Shown here in pieces: positions 47,741 through 55,895 of a stretch of 57,692 bases of DNA. How positions within the stretch are numbered: the first letter of the stretch is position 1; each line of letters starts with the position of its first letter. A program made the position numbers and the translations under genes. A model generated the notes under the pieces. That model made no database searches. It was not told the origin of the DNA and saw only the letters and a list, made by a program, of their open reading frames with translations. Location: NCBI GenBank assembly GCA_028870315.1, contig JAGWPW010000051.1:1-57692 (forward strand), in the 5' to 3' direction. This stretch comes from Sphingomonadales bacterium (GTDB taxonomy: Bacteria > Pseudomonadota > Alphaproteobacteria > Sphingomonadales > Sphingomonadaceae).

Positions 47741-47762
47741 GGCGCGCTGCTATAACGCAGCG

Positions 47763-48302
47763 ATGCCCATGCGCCAGCCCGCTCTGCCCCGCCTGTGGCT
47801 GCTGAGCGATCGCCGCAATGATGCGATGCTGGAAGCCGCGCTCGCCCGCCTGCCGCCGGGCAGCGGCTTCATCTTTCGCCATGCCCATCTTTGCCCGGCC
47901 GAACGGCGGGCGCGGTTCCGCGCGCTGTGCGCCATCGCCCGGCGACGGCGCCATCTGGTGGTGCTGGCGGGCGATGCCGCGCTGGCGCGGCGCTGGGGCG
48001 CGGACGGCGCTTATGGTTCGCCGCGCCGGCAGGCGCGCGGACCGGCGCTGCTCCGGCTGGCCGCCGTCCATGATCTTGCCGAGATCGGCGCCGCCCGGCG
48101 TGCGCACGCGCTGCTGCTCTCACCGGTGTTCGCCACCCGCTCGCATCCGCGCGCGCGCCTGCTCGGCGTGCAGCGCTTCCTGGCGCTGGCGGCGCGCGCG
48201 CAGGTCCCGGTGATCGCGCTCGGCGGCATGGATGCGCAACGCGCGCGGCGGCTCGGCGGGGTTGGCTGGGCGGCGATCGACGCGCTCGGGCTGGTCGGAT
48301 AG
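47763..48302 (+). CDS. Thiamine phosphate synthase (ThiE/TenI)-like protein
   Basis: 179 aa. PALPRLWLLSDRRND at the N-terminus, then HALLLSPVFATRSHPRARLLG and VPVIALGGMDAQRARRLGGV, match the C-terminal half of the ThiE/TenI TIM barrel. The usual N-terminal Q-x-R-x-K of ThiE is replaced by GSGFIFRHAHL, and no HGxxD motif is clear, so canonical activity is doubtful. The protein is short for the family (about 200-210). It may be a TenI-type regulator or a degenerate homologue. Confidence 0.75.
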   Translation: MPMRQPALPRLWLLSDRRNDAMLEAALARLPPGSGFIFRHAHLCPAERRARFRALCAIARRRRHLVVLAGDAALARRWGADGAYGSPRRQARGPALLRLAAVHDLAEIGAARRAHALLLSPVFATRSHPRARLLGVQRFLALAARAQVPVIALGGMDAQRARRLGGVGWAAIDALGLVG

Positions 48303-48503
48303 CCTGTGCTGACGGCCGATTTGCGATTGTCTCGCATTTGTAGCAGCGCTTGCCGGCTCGCGGCTTTGCCGCTAGGAGCCGTGCGTTCCCGGAACCGTTA
48401 TCGCGGCCGCGGCGCTGCCTCTCGGGCGCGCCCGACCAGGCCCTGCGGCCGGTGCGGAAAATTTCTTCGGTTTCGCGCCGGCGTCCTGCCGGCGGAGTGA
48501 TGC

Positions 48504-51500
48504 ATGATCCAGATCGTCAAGGTTGCACTGCACCGGCCGCTCACCTTCATCGTCATGGCCATTCTCATCGCGGTGATGGGAATTATCGCCGCGATCGAGA
48601 CGCCGATCGACATCTTCCCCAATATCGACATTCCGGTGATCGCGGTTGCCTGGCAATATGCCGGGCTGCCGCCGCAGGACATGTCGGATCGGATCATCAC
48701 GCCCTATGAGCGGGTGCTGACCACCACGGTCAACGACATCGAACATATCGAAAGCCAGTCCTTCCAGGGGATCGGCATCGTCAAGATCTACCTGCAGCCG
48801 GGCGCCGACATCCGCACCGCGACCGCGCAGGTGACTTCGGTTTCGCAGACCATCCTGCGCGCGATGCCGCCGGGCACCACCCCGCCGCTGATCCTCAACT
48901 ACAATGCCTCGACGGTGCCGATCATCCAGCTGGCGCTGACCGGGCAGGGAATGTCCGAACAGCAGCTGTTCGATGTCGGCATGAACCAGATTCGTCCGCA
49001 GCTGGTCACCGTGCCGGGGCTTGCCATGCCCTATCCCTCGGGCGGCAAGCAGCGCCAGGTGCAGATCGACCTCAACCCGCTGGCGCTGCAATCCAAGGGC
49101 CTGTCGGCGCAGGATGTCGCCGATGCGGTCGCCGCGCAGAACCAGATCAACCCGGCGGGCTTCATCAAGGTGGGGCCGATCCAGTACAGCGTGCGGCTGA
49201 ACGACGCGCCGACCTCGATCGAGGGGCTGAACAACCTGCCGGTCAAGACGGTGAACGGCGCCACCATCTACATGCGCGATGTCGCCTATGTCCGCGACGG
49301 CTATCCGCCGCAGACCAACATCGTCCATGTCAACGGCCGCCGCTCGGTGCTGCTGACGGTGCTGAAGAACGGCTCTACCTCGACGCTGTCGATCATCTCG
49401 GACGTCAAGAAGCTGCTGCCCAGGATCACCGTCGGCCTGCCGCCCCAGCTGCGCATCCTGATGGTCGGCGACCAGTCGCTGTTCGTCAAGGCGGCGGTGG
49501 CCGGCGTGCTGCGCGAGGCGGTGATCGCCGCCGGGCTGACCAGCCTGATGATTCTCTTGTTCCTCGGCTCGTGGCGCTCGACGGTGATCATCGCGCTGTC
49601 GATCCCGCTGTCGATCCTCGCCGCGGTCGCCGCGCTCGCCGCGACCGGGCACACGATGAACACGATGACGCTTGGCGGGCTCGCGCTCGCGGTCGGCATT
49701 CTCGTCGATGAAGGCACGGTGACGATCGAGAATATCAACTGGCATCTCGAACAGGGCAAGGGGGTGATCGCGGCGATCATGGACGGCTCGGCGCAGATCG
49801 TCACCCCGGCGTTCGTCTCGCTGCTGTGCATCTGCATCGTCTTCGTGCCGATGTTCTTCCTGCCCGGTGTCGCGGGCTATCTGTTCGTGCCGATGGCGCT
49901 CGCGGTGGTGTTTGCGATGGTCGCGTCCTTCATCCTGTCGCGCACGCTGGTGCCGACGATGGCGATGTATCTGTTGAAGCCGCATCGGCCCGGCGACCAT
50001 GCGGGCGCGCCCACCGGCATCCTCGTTTGCTTCCAGCGCGGCTTCGAGACCCGCTTCGAGCGGATGCGCGGCATCTATGTCAGCCTGCTGCGGCGGGCGC
50101 TGGCGCTGGGGCGGCCGTTCCTCGCCGGGTTTCTCGCGGTGGTGGCGGCATCGCTGCTGCTTTTCCCGCTGCTTGGCAGCACCTTCTTCCCCTATGTCGA
50201 TTCGGGGCAGATCCTCATGCATGTGCGCGCGCCGATGGGGAGCCGCATCGAGGACACCTCGGCGCGTTTCGGGCGGATCGCCACCGAGCTGCGCCGGCTG
50301 ATCCCGGGTGACGAACTTGCCGCGATCACCGACAACATCGGCCTGCCGGTGAGCTCGATCAACACGATCTACAACAATTCGGGCACCATCGGCCCGCAGG
50401 ACGGCGACATGATGATCACGCTTGCCGCCGATCACCGCCCGACCCGCGACGTGATCGCCGAGCTGCGGCGCGCGTTGCCGGCGCGCTTTCCCGGCACCAG
50501 CTTTTCGTTCCTGCCCGCCGACATCACCAGCCAGATCCTCAATTTCGGCGCGCCCGCGCCGATCGACGTGCAGGTGACCGGGCGCAACCCGCAGGCGGTG
50601 CGCGCCTACGCCGACCGGTTGCTGCCGCTGATCGCCAGGGTGCCCGGGGTTGCCGATCCGCGCATCCAGCAGCCGGCGAACTCGCCGCAGTTCGATGTCA
50701 ACGTCGATCGTTCGCGGATCAGCCAGTATGGGCTGACCGAGCGCGATGTGACCAGCAGCCTTTCGACCTCGCTCGCCGGCTCGTCGCAGACCGCGCCGGT
50801 CTATTACGTCAATCCGCAGAACGGGGTGTCTTACGGGGTCGTCGCCCAGGCGCCCGAATATCTCGTCCAGTCGCTGAACGAACTTGCCAATGTGCCGATT
50901 TCGGGCGCCGCCGGGGCAAGCACCCAGCCGCTCGGCGGGGTGGCGACATTCCAGCGATCGAACACGGTGCCGGTGGTCTCGCACTACAACATCCAGCCGG
51001 TGATCGATCTCTACGCCACCACCCAAGGCCGCGACATGGGCGCGGTCGCGGACGACATCCAGCAGGTCATCGACCGGTTGAAGGCGCAGCAGCCCAAGGG
51101 GGTCACGGTCACCATCCGCGGGCAATATGCGACGATGACCAGGGCGTTCACCGGGCTGGGGCTGGGGCTCGCGGCGGCGATCGTGCTCGTCTATCTGCTC
51201 ATCGTCGTCAATTTCCAGAGCTGGCTCGATCCTTTCGTGATCATCACCGCGCTGCCCGCGGCGCTGGCCGGCATCGTCTGGATGCTGTTCCTCACCGGCA
51301 CGCCCTTGTCGGTGCCGGCGCTGACCGGGGCGATCATGTGCATGGGCGTTGCCACCGCCAATTCGATCCTTGTCGTCAGCTTCGCGCGCGAGCAGCTCGA
51401 CCAGACCGGCGATTCGACACAGGCCGCTCTGGCCGCGGGCTTCGTGCGCTTCCGCCCGGTGCTGATGACCGCGCTCGCCATGATCATCGGCATGGTGCCG

Positions 51501-51710
51501 ATGGCGCTCGGGCTTGGCGAGGGCGGCGAGCAGAACGCACCGCTGGGTCGCGCGGTGATCGGCGGCCTGTTGTGCGCGACGATCGCGACGCTGTTTTTCG
51601 TGCCTACCGTCTTCAGCCTCGTTCACCGCCATCGCGGCGTCCATCACGCGCCGGCGCTGCCGGGCGATGATGCGCCCGGCCAAACGGAAGCGCAGCCCGC
51701 CCATGCCTGA
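48504..51710 (+). CDS. RND-superfamily efflux permease
   Basis: 1068 aa, twelve membrane helices with two large periplasmic loops. It begins IQIVKVALHRPLTFIVMAIL and keeps SVDVxTAPNID-like features as ETPIDIFPNIDIP. The proton-relay region of TM4 reads GILVDEGTVTIENI, with D402-E403 and E409, where multidrug pumps usually have two adjacent aspartates. TM10-TM11 have GIVWMLFLTGTPLSVPALTG. It is the inner-membrane pump of the permease-adaptor-OMF operon. Substrate unknown. The upstream 201 bp contain a small inverted repeat TGCGA-N5-TCGCA and no gene. Confidence 0.94.
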   Translation: MIQIVKVALHRPLTFIVMAILIAVMGIIAAIETPIDIFPNIDIPVIAVAWQYAGLPPQDMSDRIITPYERVLTTTVNDIEHIESQSFQGIGIVKIYLQPGADIRTATAQVTSVSQTILRAMPPGTTPPLILNYNASTVPIIQLALTGQGMSEQQLFDVGMNQIRPQLVTVPGLAMPYPSGGKQRQVQIDLNPLALQSKGLSAQDVADAVAAQNQINPAGFIKVGPIQYSVRLNDAPTSIEGLNNLPVKTVNGATIYMRDVAYVRDGYPPQTNIVHVNGRRSVLLTVLKNGSTSTLSIISDVKKLLPRITVGLPPQLRILMVGDQSLFVKAAVAGVLREAVIAAGLTSLMILLFLGSWRSTVIIALSIPLSILAAVAALAATGHTMNTMTLGGLALAVGILVDEGTVTIENINWHLEQGKGVIAAIMDGSAQIVTPAFVSLLCICIVFVPMFFLPGVAGYLFVPMALAVVFAMVASFILSRTLVPTMAMYLLKPHRPGDHAGAPTGILVCFQRGFETRFERMRGIYVSLLRRALALGRPFLAGFLAVVAASLLLFPLLGSTFFPYVDSGQILMHVRAPMGSRIEDTSARFGRIATELRRLIPGDELAAITDNIGLPVSSINTIYNNSGTIGPQDGDMMITLAADHRPTRDVIAELRRALPARFPGTSFSFLPADITSQILNFGAPAPIDVQVTGRNPQAVRAYADRLLPLIARVPGVADPRIQQPANSPQFDVNVDRSRISQYGLTERDVTSSLSTSLAGSSQTAPVYYVNPQNGVSYGVVAQAPEYLVQSLNELANVPISGAAGASTQPLGGVATFQRSNTVPVVSHYNIQPVIDLYATTQGRDMGAVADDIQQVIDRLKAQQPKGVTVTIRGQYATMTRAFTGLGLGLAAAIVLVYLLIVVNFQSWLDPFVIITALPAALAGIVWMLFLTGTPLSVPALTGAIMCMGVATANSILVVSFAREQLDQTGDSTQAALAAGFVRFRPVLMTALAMIIGMVPMALGLGEGGEQNAPLGRAVIGGLLCATIATLFFVPTVFSLVHRHRGVHHAPALPGDDAPGQTEAQPAHA

Positions 51711-52911
51711 CATGATCCCGCCGGAAACGGCCCTGCCCGAACCGATCCACATCCCCGAAGAAGACCTTGCGCCCAGCAATGCGCGGCTGAAGCGCTGGGG
51801 CGTCGGCGCGGCGGTGGTCGCGCTGGTGATCGCGGCGGCGGGCGTCGTCTCGCGCGTGCACAACGACCATGCGCTGCGCGAAAGCGCGGCCGAGGCGGCG
51901 ATTCCCGTGGTGACGGTGGTCCACCCAACCCCGGCGGTCAGCGCGCCGCTGGTGCTCCCCGCGCAGATCGAGGCGTTCAACAGCGCGGCGATCTTTGCCC
52001 GTACCAATGGCTATGTCAGCCGCTGGCTGGTGGACATCGGTCAGCATGTCCGCGCCGGCCAGGTGCTCGCCACGCTCGATGCGCCCGATCTCGACCAGCA
52101 GCTCGCGCAGGCGCGCGCCGATTACGAGACCGCGCTCGCCAACCAGCATCTCGCCGAAATCACCGCGCGGCGCTGGAAGTCGATGCTGGCGCAGGACGCG
52201 GTCTCGCGCCAGGAAACCGACGAGAAGGAAGGCGATCTCGCGGCCAAGCAGGCCCTGTCGAACGCGGCGCTCGCCAATGTCCGCCGGCTGGTCGCGACCG
52301 AGGGCTTCACCCAGCTCGCCGCGCCGTTTGCCGGCGTGGTCAGCAGCCGCGGCACGCAGATCGGCCAGCTCGTCGTCGCCGGCACCGCCAACTCTGCGCC
52401 ACTGTTCACGATTTCCGATGTCCACCGCATGCGCATCTTCGTGCGGGTGCCGCAAAGCAGCGCCGGCCAGGTGCATGACGGCATGAGCGCGACGCTGACC
52501 GTGCCCGAATATCCCACCCGCCAATATGTCGCGACGCTGGTCCATAATTCGCAGGCGGTCGATACCCGCTCGGGCTCGGTGCTGGTCGAATTGCAGATCG
52601 ACAATCCCGATGGCACGCTCAAGCCCGGCGCCTTCGCGCAGGTGACCTTCCCCGGCGGCAGCGGCGGCGCGCTGGCCGGCGACATGGCGATCCCGGGAAG
52701 CGCGGTGCTTTATACGAACAGCGGCCCGACCATCGCGCTGGTCGATGGCCATGGCCGGGTGACGGTCAGGCCGGTGCGGATCGCGCGCGATGCCGGCACC
52801 ACGGTCACCGTGTCGGGGATCGCTGCGGACGACCGGGTGATCGATTCGCCCCCCGATTCGATCCGCAGCGGCGATCGCGTGCAGGTCGGGGCGGGTCCGC
52901 ATGCCGGCTAG
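51703..52911 (+). CDS. HlyD-type periplasmic adaptor (membrane fusion protein)
   Basis: 402 aa. I chose the ATG at 51703, which overlaps the permease end by eight bases; 51712 is also possible. One N-terminal membrane helix (VVALVIAAAGVVSRVHN) anchors it. The lipoyl half-motifs are GYVSRWLVDIGQHVRAGQVL and FAGVVSSRGTQIGQLV, with the hairpin helices between (LDQQLAQARADYETALANQ). It bridges the pump to the outer-membrane factor. The long Pro-rich N-terminal cytoplasmic segment of about 40 residues is common in this subfamily. Confidence 0.93.
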   Translation: MPDMIPPETALPEPIHIPEEDLAPSNARLKRWGVGAAVVALVIAAAGVVSRVHNDHALRESAAEAAIPVVTVVHPTPAVSAPLVLPAQIEAFNSAAIFARTNGYVSRWLVDIGQHVRAGQVLATLDAPDLDQQLAQARADYETALANQHLAEITARRWKSMLAQDAVSRQETDEKEGDLAAKQALSNAALANVRRLVATEGFTQLAAPFAGVVSSRGTQIGQLVVAGTANSAPLFTISDVHRMRIFVRVPQSSAGQVHDGMSATLTVPEYPTRQYVATLVHNSQAVDTRSGSVLVELQIDNPDGTLKPGAFAQVTFPGGSGGALAGDMAIPGSAVLYTNSGPTIALVDGHGRVTVRPVRIARDAGTTVTVSGIAADDRVIDSPPDSIRSGDRVQVGAGPHAG

Positions 52912-54376
52912 ATCCTTTGCCGGGCCGGTGGCGGCGGCGTTGTTGCTTTCGGCCTGTTCCTTCGCGCCTGCCTATCATGCGCCGGCGGTCAATGTGCCGG
53001 CGCAATACAAGGAAGCGTCGGGCAGCGGCCTTCCCGGCTGGAGCGCGGCGAGCCCGATGGATTCAGAACCGCGCGGCGCCTGGTGGCGCGCCTTCGGCGA
53101 TCCGCTGCTCGACGATCTCGAAGCCCGCGCGGCGGCGGCAAGCCCGACGCTGGTGGCCGCGCTCGCCCGCTATGACGAAGCGCGGGCGCAGGCCGGCATC
53201 GCCGCCGCGACGCTGGTCCCCGAGGTGGACGCGACGGCAAGCTATCAGCACAGTCGTATCTCGGCGCACGGGCCGGCCAACATCCTGGGCGCTCCGATCA
53301 CCTACAGCGAGACGTCGGTCGGCGGAACGGCGAGCTATGATCTCGATCTCTGGGGGCGGATCCGCAACAATCTGCGCGCCAGCCGCGCCGATGCCGAGGC
53401 GAGCCACGCCGATCTCGTCTCCGCCCGGCTGAGCCTTCAGGCCGCGGTTGCCGATGCCTATGTGCGGCTGCGCGGGCTCGATTCGCGCGCCGAGCTGCTG
53501 CGGCGCACCGTCGAGGCCTATAACCGCGCCTATGAGTTGACCCGAACCCGCCATGACGGCGGCATCTCCGCCGGGATGGACGTCAGCCGCGCGCGCTCGA
53601 CGCTTTCGACCGCGGTCGCGCAGACCTCGGACGTGGCCAACGCGCGCGCCGCAACCGAGCACGAGCTTGCCGCGCTGGTCGGCGCCAGCGCCGGCGATTT
53701 CGCGGTGGCGCCGCGGCCCGACACGCTGGCGGTGCCCGAGGTGCCGGCAAGCCAGCCCTCGCTGCTGCTCCAGCGCCGCCCCGACATCGCCGCGGCCGAG
53801 CGCCGGATGTTCGCCGCCAATGCCGAGATCGGTGTCGCCAAGGCGGCGCTGTTTCCCGATATCACGCTGGGGCTCGCCGGCGGCTGGCAGACGACGCGTG
53901 GCGCGCTGTTCGCCGCGCCGAACAGCTTCTGGTCGCTGGGGCCGGCGGCGGGGCTGCTCGCGATCTTCGACGGCGGCCGACGCCGCGCCCAGATCCGCCT
54001 CAGCCGCGCGCAATATGACGAGGCGGCGGCCAATTATCGCGGCGTCGTGCTCACCGCCTTCCGCCAGGTCGAAGACGGGCTGGCGGCGCTGCGCCATCTT
54101 TCGGCCGAGGAGGTCGAGCAGCGCGATGCCGCGGCCTCGGCCCAACATACCGTCGATCTCGCGCTCATCCGCTATCGCGATGGCGCCGCCGATTATCTCG
54201 AAGTGGTGACCGCGCAGACCGATGCGCTGACCGCGCAGCTGACGCTGATCAATCTTCAGACGGCGCGGCTCGAAAGCCAGATCGCGCTGGTCGAGGCGCT
54301 GGGCGGCGCGGGCCGCGACGCGGCGCCGCGTTCGTCCCTGTCGCAAGGCGCCTCGACTGCGGCCCGTTCGCCCTGA
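52901..54376 (+). CDS. Outer-membrane efflux lipoprotein, NodT/OprM type
   Basis: 491 aa. A signal peptide ends in the lipobox L-S-A-C (residues 16-19, ALLLSACSFAPAY), and the protein follows the TolC fold with two OEP repeats. WWRAFGDPLLDDL, EVDATASYQHSRISAHGPAN and the second half LLLQRRPDIAAAERRMFAAN with GVAKAALFPDITLGL are diagnostic of NodT-type factors. It overlaps the adaptor gene by 11 bases and completes the tripartite pump. A related but separate lipoprotein lies at the left end of the window. Confidence 0.94.
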   Translation: MPARSFAGPVAAALLLSACSFAPAYHAPAVNVPAQYKEASGSGLPGWSAASPMDSEPRGAWWRAFGDPLLDDLEARAAAASPTLVAALARYDEARAQAGIAAATLVPEVDATASYQHSRISAHGPANILGAPITYSETSVGGTASYDLDLWGRIRNNLRASRADAEASHADLVSARLSLQAAVADAYVRLRGLDSRAELLRRTVEAYNRAYELTRTRHDGGISAGMDVSRARSTLSTAVAQTSDVANARAATEHELAALVGASAGDFAVAPRPDTLAVPEVPASQPSLLLQRRPDIAAAERRMFAANAEIGVAKAALFPDITLGLAGGWQTTRGALFAAPNSFWSLGPAAGLLAIFDGGRRRAQIRLSRAQYDEAAANYRGVVLTAFRQVEDGLAALRHLSAEEVEQRDAAASAQHTVDLALIRYRDGAADYLEVVTAQTDALTAQLTLINLQTARLESQIALVEALGGAGRDAAPRSSLSQGASTAARSP

Positions 54377-54526
54377 GTGTGCCTGCGGGCCGCGCTTCGC
54401 CATGCGGCGGGCACAAGAAGGACCGCGCTTCGCCAGGCCGGGAGCATCGCGCCGGCAAGCGGGTGGCCGACACAGCGCGCATGGCCGCTTGCAAGCGAGC
54501 CGAAAATCGCGTCCTTCGTCGCCGGT
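54377..54526. other. 150-bp intergenic region with short repeats
   Basis: Between converging efflux and epimerase genes. It holds a 13-bp direct repeat CCGCGCTTCGCCA (54390-54402 and 54423-54435) and, at 54442-54453, GAGCATCGCGCC, matching the left arm of the intergenic palindrome at 8229. No gene is seen and the palindrome is otherwise lost. Confidence 0.4.
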
Positions 54527-55492
54527 TCAGGCGAAGGCCTTCGCCCCGAAGCGGCCATGACGGCGATAGCGCAGCATCCAGCGATCGAGGAACAGGCCAA
54601 GCGGGCGCGGCGCCACGCCGAGTTCCGCCAGCCCCGGATATTGGCCCGAAGCACAATTGCCCGGCTGGAGCAGCTTCCACTGCGCACGGGTCAGCGGCGC
54701 GCCGGGCAGCCAGCCGGTGCCGGCGGCGATCGCCGCCGACAGCGCATCGGGCAGAGGCACGAAGCTGCGGCGGCGATGCTGGGCTGCGGCGATCGCCGCG
54801 TTGAGCTCCAACATGGTGAGCACTTCCGGCCCGGCGATTTCATGGATCCGCCCGCCATGCGCCCGCGGATCGCCGAGCGCGGCCACCGCCGCCTGCGCCG
54901 CATCATCGATGAACAACGGTTGCAGGCGTGCGCCGGGCGCGAACACCGGCAGCACCGGGAAGGTGGCGATCAGCCGCGCGAAAAGATTGATGAAGTTGTC
55001 ATCCGCGCCGAACAGGATCGAGGGACGAAGCACCGTCGCGCGCGCAAAGGCGGCCAGCACCGCCGCCTCGCCCTCGGCCTTGGTGCGCGCATAGGCGATG
55101 TCCGATGCCGGATCGGCACCGATCGCCGAGACATGCACGAAGCTCGATGCGCCCGCGGCCAGCGCCGCCGTGGCGATGCGCCCGGCACCCTTGCCCTGCA
55201 AGCCGTCGAGATCGCCGGTAAAGGCGCCGGCGAGATTGATCACCGCCTCGGCCCCGGCCATCGCCTCGGTCAGCATGCGCGGCTGCAGCACGTCACACAG
55301 CTGGAACTGCACCTGGCCGAGATTGGCGAGCGGACGGATCGCGAAGGCGCGCTCGGGATGGCGGCTGGCGATGCGCAGCCGGGCACCGCAACGCAGCAGT
55401 TCCTGCGCCAGATGCCGCCCGAAAAAGCCGCTGCCGCCGACCAGCACCACCAGCCGGTCGCGCAGCCTGTCATTGCCCGTGCCGCTTGCCAT
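54527..55492 (-). CDS. NAD(P)-binding NDUFA9-type epimerase-like protein
   Basis: 321 aa, ATG at 55490-55492 behind GAGGACTT; an ATG 51 bp upstream is possible. The Rossmann motif VVLVGGSGFFGRHLAQELL is close to the N-terminus, then INLAGAFTGDLDGLQGKG and VHVSAIGADPASDIAYARTK with the SDR-like Y-x3-K replaced by Y-A-R-T-K. Homology to the complex I accessory subunit NDUFA9 is suggested by the order of blocks, PSILFGADDNFINLFARL and EIAGPEVLTMLELN. In alphaproteobacteria it is sometimes linked to NADH dehydrogenase. No nuo gene is near. Confidence 0.88.
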   Translation of the reverse strand: MASGTGNDRLRDRLVVLVGGSGFFGRHLAQELLRCGARLRIASRHPERAFAIRPLANLGQVQFQLCDVLQPRMLTEAMAGAEAVINLAGAFTGDLDGLQGKGAGRIATAALAAGASSFVHVSAIGADPASDIAYARTKAEGEAAVLAAFARATVLRPSILFGADDNFINLFARLIATFPVLPVFAPGARLQPLFIDDAAQAAVAALGDPRAHGGRIHEIAGPEVLTMLELNAAIAAAQHRRRSFVPLPDALSAAIAAGTGWLPGAPLTRAQWKLLQPGNCASGQYPGLAELGVAPRPLGLFLDRWMLRYRRHGRFGAKAFA

Positions 55493-55652
55493 CCCGTCTA
55501 AGTCCTCGCACCTGCCAACCGTGCCATGAACCGGCGCCGGCATGTACGCAATGCCCTGCCTCGCGCGCGGGAACAAGCGTTGACAAGCTGCCGACGCCCC
55601 CCTATCGGCGCGCACCTACCCGGTGCACGGCACTAGCGCCGTCGCATCCCGT

Positions 55653-55739
55653 GCCCAGATGGCGGAATTGGTAGACGCACCAGCTTCAGGTGCTGGCGCT
55701 CGCAAGGGCGTGGAGGTTCGAGTCCTCTTCTGGGCACCA
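55653..55739 (+). tRNA. tRNA-Leu (anticodon CAG), CCA encoded
   Basis: Acceptor arms GCCCAGA (55653-55659) and TCTGGGC (55729-55735) pair perfectly, followed by A and the encoded CCA. The anticodon stem CCAGC / GCTGG encloses TTCAGGT, anticodon CAG (leucine, CUG). The variable arm is long, as in class II tRNAs, and GGTTCGAGTCC is the T-arm. The integrase gene starts 157 bp after it, so its 3' end is probably the island attachment site. Confidence 0.97.
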
Positions 55740-55749
55740 TTATTTCTTC

Positions 55750-55761
55750 CGGATGCATCCG
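55750..55761. repeat. 12-bp palindrome downstream of tRNA-Leu
   Basis: CGGATGCATCCG is a perfect inverted repeat 11 bp after the tRNA. It may be a recombinase or regulator site of the island edge; its role is not shown. Confidence 0.4.
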
Positions 55762-55766
55762 CAGAT

Positions 55767-55786
55767 GTCCGGAAAAGTCCGGAAAA
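55767..55786 (+). repeat. Tandem 10-bp repeat, putative integrase arm site
   Basis: Two perfect adjacent copies of GTCCGGAAAA. Their position between the tRNA attachment site and the integrase gene is where phage-type integrases bind arm sites. Confidence 0.5.
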
Positions 55787-55797
55787 TCAGGGGCTTT

Positions 55798-55872
55798 TGA
55801 CGGATCGGGCGTCCATTGGCATCCGGCCGAATTCGTTGAAATTGACGGTACATGACGGTATATCTGACGGTA
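55798..55872 (+). repeat. Four spaced TGACGG repeats upstream of integrase
   Basis: TGACGGTA occurs at 55843-55850, 55853-55860 and 55865-55872, with TGACGGAT at 55798-55805. The last three are 10 and 12 bp apart, near one helical turn, and end 23 bp before the integrase ATG. They could be arm sites or an autoregulatory operator. Confidence 0.5.
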
Positions 55873-55895
55873 TCGAAACCGACAGAGGTGGCGCC

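Noticed and set aside
48320-48345. Inverted repeat TGCGA-N5-TCGCA upstream of the RND operon as a TetR-type operator
   Set aside because: Arms of five bases are easily found by chance, and no regulator gene is adjacent.
48372-52007. Long open frame antisense to the RND pump (1211 codons)
   Set aside because: Composition is a low-complexity Arg/His/Asp mixture, as in other shadows; the pump is unequivocal on the other strand.
55843-55872. Short regular repeats suggestive of a CRISPR array
   Set aside because: The units are 8 bp with 2-4 bp between; far too short for repeats and spacers, and no cas genes are present.
55623-55895. Upstream extension of the integrase through the tRNA gene
   Set aside because: The frame is open, but it would translate a tRNA gene and match no domain; the ATG at 55896 begins the conserved N-terminal domain with a ribosome site.
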